Both the position numbers and the translations under genes were made by a program. Shown piece by piece: positions 39,083 to 41,784 of a stretch of 41,784 bases of DNA (position 1 is its first letter; each line of letters starts with the position of its first letter). The stretch is from Bacteroidales bacterium (lineage in GTDB: Bacteria > Bacteroidota > Bacteroidia > Bacteroidales > F082). The notes under the pieces were generated by a model. That model had not been told where the DNA came from, ran no database searches, and was given only the letters and a program-made list of their open reading frames with translations. The stretch covers positions 1 to 41,784 of the forward strand of contig JAFPWT010000003.1 in assembly GCA_017394865.1 (NCBI GenBank), read 5' to 3'.

Positions 39083-40999
39083 ATGAAGGCGAGGCTGAGG
39101 TTTTCATGGCTGATGGTATTGGCGCTGTGGACGTTGTCGGCTCAGGCCCAGGATACCATCACGCTCAATACGGTGGACGTTTCAGCGGAAGGGATTCAAA
39201 AAGAAGCGCTGCGTCCGCTGGTGATGAAGAAAATGGACTCGCTTGTTCTTGAGACAAAAAGCACCTCGACGCTTTCAGAACTATTAATTCAGCATAGTCC
39301 TGTCTTTATCAAGACTTATGGGCCGGGAGGGATTTCCACGGCCTCGTTTCGTGGCACCACGGCGAGCCATACCCTCGTGCTATGGAATGGCTTTCAGTTA
39401 AATGCTCCCACTTTAGGACAGGTTGATTTTAGCACGATTCCCGTGTTTCTGGCTGATGACATCGATCTGAAGTGGGGGAGTGGTACCTCCAACAATAGCG
39501 GTGGACTTGGTGGATCGGTCAATATCGATAGCAAAAACACTTTTGGCAAGGGATTGATCCTCGATGTGAAGCAGACCTACGGGAGTTTCAATACATGGGG
39601 CAGTTTTGTCACTGTGGGTTATTGCGGCCAAAGGGTCTCGTTTCGTGTGAAAGCCTATCGTAACTCGTCGGACAACGACTTCGAATATTACAATGATGGC
39701 GTTATTCCTCATAGAAAGATGCGTCAGCAGAATGCTGACTTTGTTGATTACGGCGTGATGCCCGAGTTGAGCGTGATGCTGCGACATGGTATTCTTTCGG
39801 TTTCCTCGTGGAACCAATGGAACAACCGTAATCTGCCGCCCATCATGCCCAACGTGGGAAACAAAAATACCGAGGAGTGGACACGTGATAACTTCTCGAG
39901 GAACTTCCTGACCTATAAGCTGTTCTGGGACGGAGGCAAGCTCCAACTGAAATCTGCCGCCTTTGTTGAAAACCAGCGCTACTATCTAGAGGTGCATACC
40001 CAGAATCCCGATGTGCTGATCACCCGTATCAATTCTGAAAACAAGGCTTTGGTGTTGCATCAGATTGCCGATGTGGAACAGCAGGTCTACTCCTCATGGA
40101 GACTAAAAGGCAAGCTGCAGTGGGATCGTGAGCGGGTCAACTCCAACAATTATGATGATGTTAAGCGCCGTGATATGCTTTCGGCGTATCTTGCCGTTGA
40201 GGGTAATCCTTTGGAAAGAGCCAATCTGAGCGTGACGGCGCGATATGATGTCGTTGACGGGAAGTCGATGGGTGTGTTCCCGACGGCCACTTTTTCCTAT
40301 CATTTCCCGAAGGGCTTTGGCATGACGCTGGGCTATAGCCACAACTACCGCAATCCTTCGTTGAACGACCTCTACTGGTATCCTGGAGGCAACCCCGATC
40401 TTTTGCCTGAGAACGGCCGCACTGTAGACTTGGCCTTCAACTACAACCTCGATCGTCAAGGCCTGAAACTCGATTTCCGCACGGGCGCCTATGCTTCCAA
40501 GGTGAAAAACTGGATCCAGTGGGTACCCACTTCTTATCGTTACTGGGTGCCTCAGAACGTGGCGTTGGTCTTTGCCCGTGGCATCGAGAATCATATTGAT
40601 TTCAGTTATTCGCGGGGCGATTGGAAGTACAGTCTCTCGGGCAACTATGTGTTTACCTTCACCACTGACGAGAGCGAAAATGCCCAGTCATATGGCAATC
40701 TGGGTAAGCAGTTGATTTACATCCCCCGTCATCATGGCAACCTCTTTGCCAACGTGCGGTGGAAGACCTGGGATTTGGGCTATACCCTTGAGGTGACGGG
40801 GATGCGCAACACCTCCTACGCCGACAATCCTTTCGACCTGCCTTCGTATGTTTTGCATCATGTGGCGTTGGGCAAACAATTCGGAAAGTTCCGTTGTGAG
40901 TTGCGCTGCAATAACCTCACCGACTGCGATTACCAAAACGTCCTTTGGCGGCCCATGCCCGGGAGGAGTTTTGAGGTGATGCTGAACTACCATTACTAA
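39083..40999 (+). CDS. TonB-dependent outer-membrane receptor (BtuB-like)
   Basis: A 638-residue receptor. Signal peptide to about LSAQAQ (residue 22). The plug domain starts directly (LSELLIQHSPVFIKTYGPGGISTASFRGT, VLWNGFQLNAPTLGQVDFS, WGSGTSNNSGGLGGSVNI), without the CarboxypepD_reg domain of SusC proteins. The 22-stranded barrel follows and contains YSHNYRNPSLNDLYWYPGGNPDLLPENGRT, a BtuB/cobalamin- or siderophore-receptor mark. Terminal strand ends in GRSFEVMLNYHY. The substrate is not known; no riboswitch is seen upstream. The ATG at 39083 is chosen because the longer frame overlaps the MORN gene. Confidence 0.9.
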   Translation: MKARLRFSWLMVLALWTLSAQAQDTITLNTVDVSAEGIQKEALRPLVMKKMDSLVLETKSTSTLSELLIQHSPVFIKTYGPGGISTASFRGTTASHTLVLWNGFQLNAPTLGQVDFSTIPVFLADDIDLKWGSGTSNNSGGLGGSVNIDSKNTFGKGLILDVKQTYGSFNTWGSFVTVGYCGQRVSFRVKAYRNSSDNDFEYYNDGVIPHRKMRQQNADFVDYGVMPELSVMLRHGILSVSSWNQWNNRNLPPIMPNVGNKNTEEWTRDNFSRNFLTYKLFWDGGKLQLKSAAFVENQRYYLEVHTQNPDVLITRINSENKALVLHQIADVEQQVYSSWRLKGKLQWDRERVNSNNYDDVKRRDMLSAYLAVEGNPLERANLSVTARYDVVDGKSMGVFPTATFSYHFPKGFGMTLGYSHNYRNPSLNDLYWYPGGNPDLLPENGRTVDLAFNYNLDRQGLKLDFRTGAYASKVKNWIQWVPTSYRYWVPQNVALVFARGIENHIDFSYSRGDWKYSLSGNYVFTFTTDESENAQSYGNLGKQLIYIPRHHGNLFANVRWKTWDLGYTLEVTGMRNTSYADNPFDLPSYVLHHVALGKQFGKFRCELRCNNLTDCDYQNVLWRPMPGRSFEVMLNYHY

Positions 41000-41030
41000 A
41001 AATTGTTTTGGTTATTTCAATATTTTTTCT

Positions 41031-41038
41031 TTTCTTTG
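41031..41038 (+). promoter_or_regulatory. Bacteroidota -7-like promoter element in the ahcY upstream region
   Basis: TTTCTTTG followed by C (one mismatch to TAnnTTTG), with TTTG at 41007-41010 exactly 20 bases upstream. Transcription would start near 41044, far from the ahcY start. Confidence 0.5.
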
Positions 41039-41048
41039 CACCATTAAT

Positions 41049-41102
41049 CCATTGCCATTTTAGGCTTTCTGAAGTCTCCAAAGGCAATGGAGACATATTT
41101 TT
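41049..41102 (+). terminator. Attenuator-like terminator with alternative pairing
   Basis: GTCTCCA (41074-41080) pairs with TGGAGAC (41088-41094) and is followed by ATATTTTT, an intrinsic terminator. CCATTGCC (41049-41056) pairs with GGCAATGG (41083-41090), which excludes the terminator stem. Confidence 0.5.
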
Positions 41103-41104
41103 GA

Positions 41105-41784
<680 letters not shown>

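Overview
The window looks like chromosomal DNA of an anaerobic, fermentative member of the Bacteroidota, most likely an order Bacteroidales gut or rumen type. The evidence is the phylum-specific promoter element TAnnTTTG in front of nearly every transcription unit, Bacteroidota marker families (DUF4295, DUF5723, WbqC, secreted Cys-anchored lipoproteins, a BtuB-like TonB receptor), and an oxygen-sensitive hydrogen metabolism with flavodiiron and rubredoxin protection. Species cannot be named from this sequence alone.

Layout. 1-4.4 kb: start of pruA, an NlpC/P60 peptidase, a PgpH-type 7TM-HD phosphodiesterase, WbqC and a periplasmic thioredoxin. 4.4-11.5 kb: histidine breakdown genes hutI and a fused ftcD-fchA, separated by a lipoprotein, a DUF5723 protein, a PflA-like radical SAM activase and a small four-cysteine membrane protein. 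11.6-15.3 kb: rpmG, DUF4295, ftsY, rimO and a DUF368 undecaprenyl-phosphate transporter. 15.3-21.0 kb (minus strand): a module made of a hydrogenase-like protein whose proton-transfer cysteine is replaced by tyrosine, two GHKL ATPases, two DRTGG proteins and a PHP phosphoesterase. It is interrupted at 17.4-19.3 kb by a structured leader, a secreted YD-repeat-like protein and an MNT/HEPN pair. 21.1-24.6 kb: an S8 peptidase with a barrel-like C-terminus, a secreted internally duplicated helical protein, and queH. 24.6-29.4 kb: the electron-bifurcating-type [FeFe] hydrogenase operon (2Fe-2S protein, HydB, HydA, HydC). 29.4-35.5 kb: a lipoprotein, a membrane protein, flavodiiron protein, flavin reductase-rubredoxin, rubredoxin, nucleoside hydrolase and an exonuclease. 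35.5-41.8 kb: a fused NfnAB-type transhydrogenase, a small unknown protein, a MORN-like protein with a TonB-dependent receptor, a region of structured RNA that resembles 6S RNA in part, and the start of ahcY.

How it works together (inference from families). HydABC would pass electrons from NADH and reduced ferredoxin to H2. The Nfn fusion would balance NADH, NADPH and ferredoxin. FprA, flavin reductase and rubredoxins would remove O2 or NO that would poison these enzymes. The minus-strand module at 15.3-21.0 kb looks like a redox or hydrogen sensing and signalling unit; its arrangement resembles clusters seen with [FeFe] hydrogenases in Clostridia, and its function is, as far as I know, not established. 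HydEFG maturases are not in this window.

No tRNA, rRNA, insertion sequence or CRISPR array was recognised. Coding density is high; only 17359-17716 and 41000-41365 are gene-free for more than 300 bases, and both hold promoters and predicted RNA structures.
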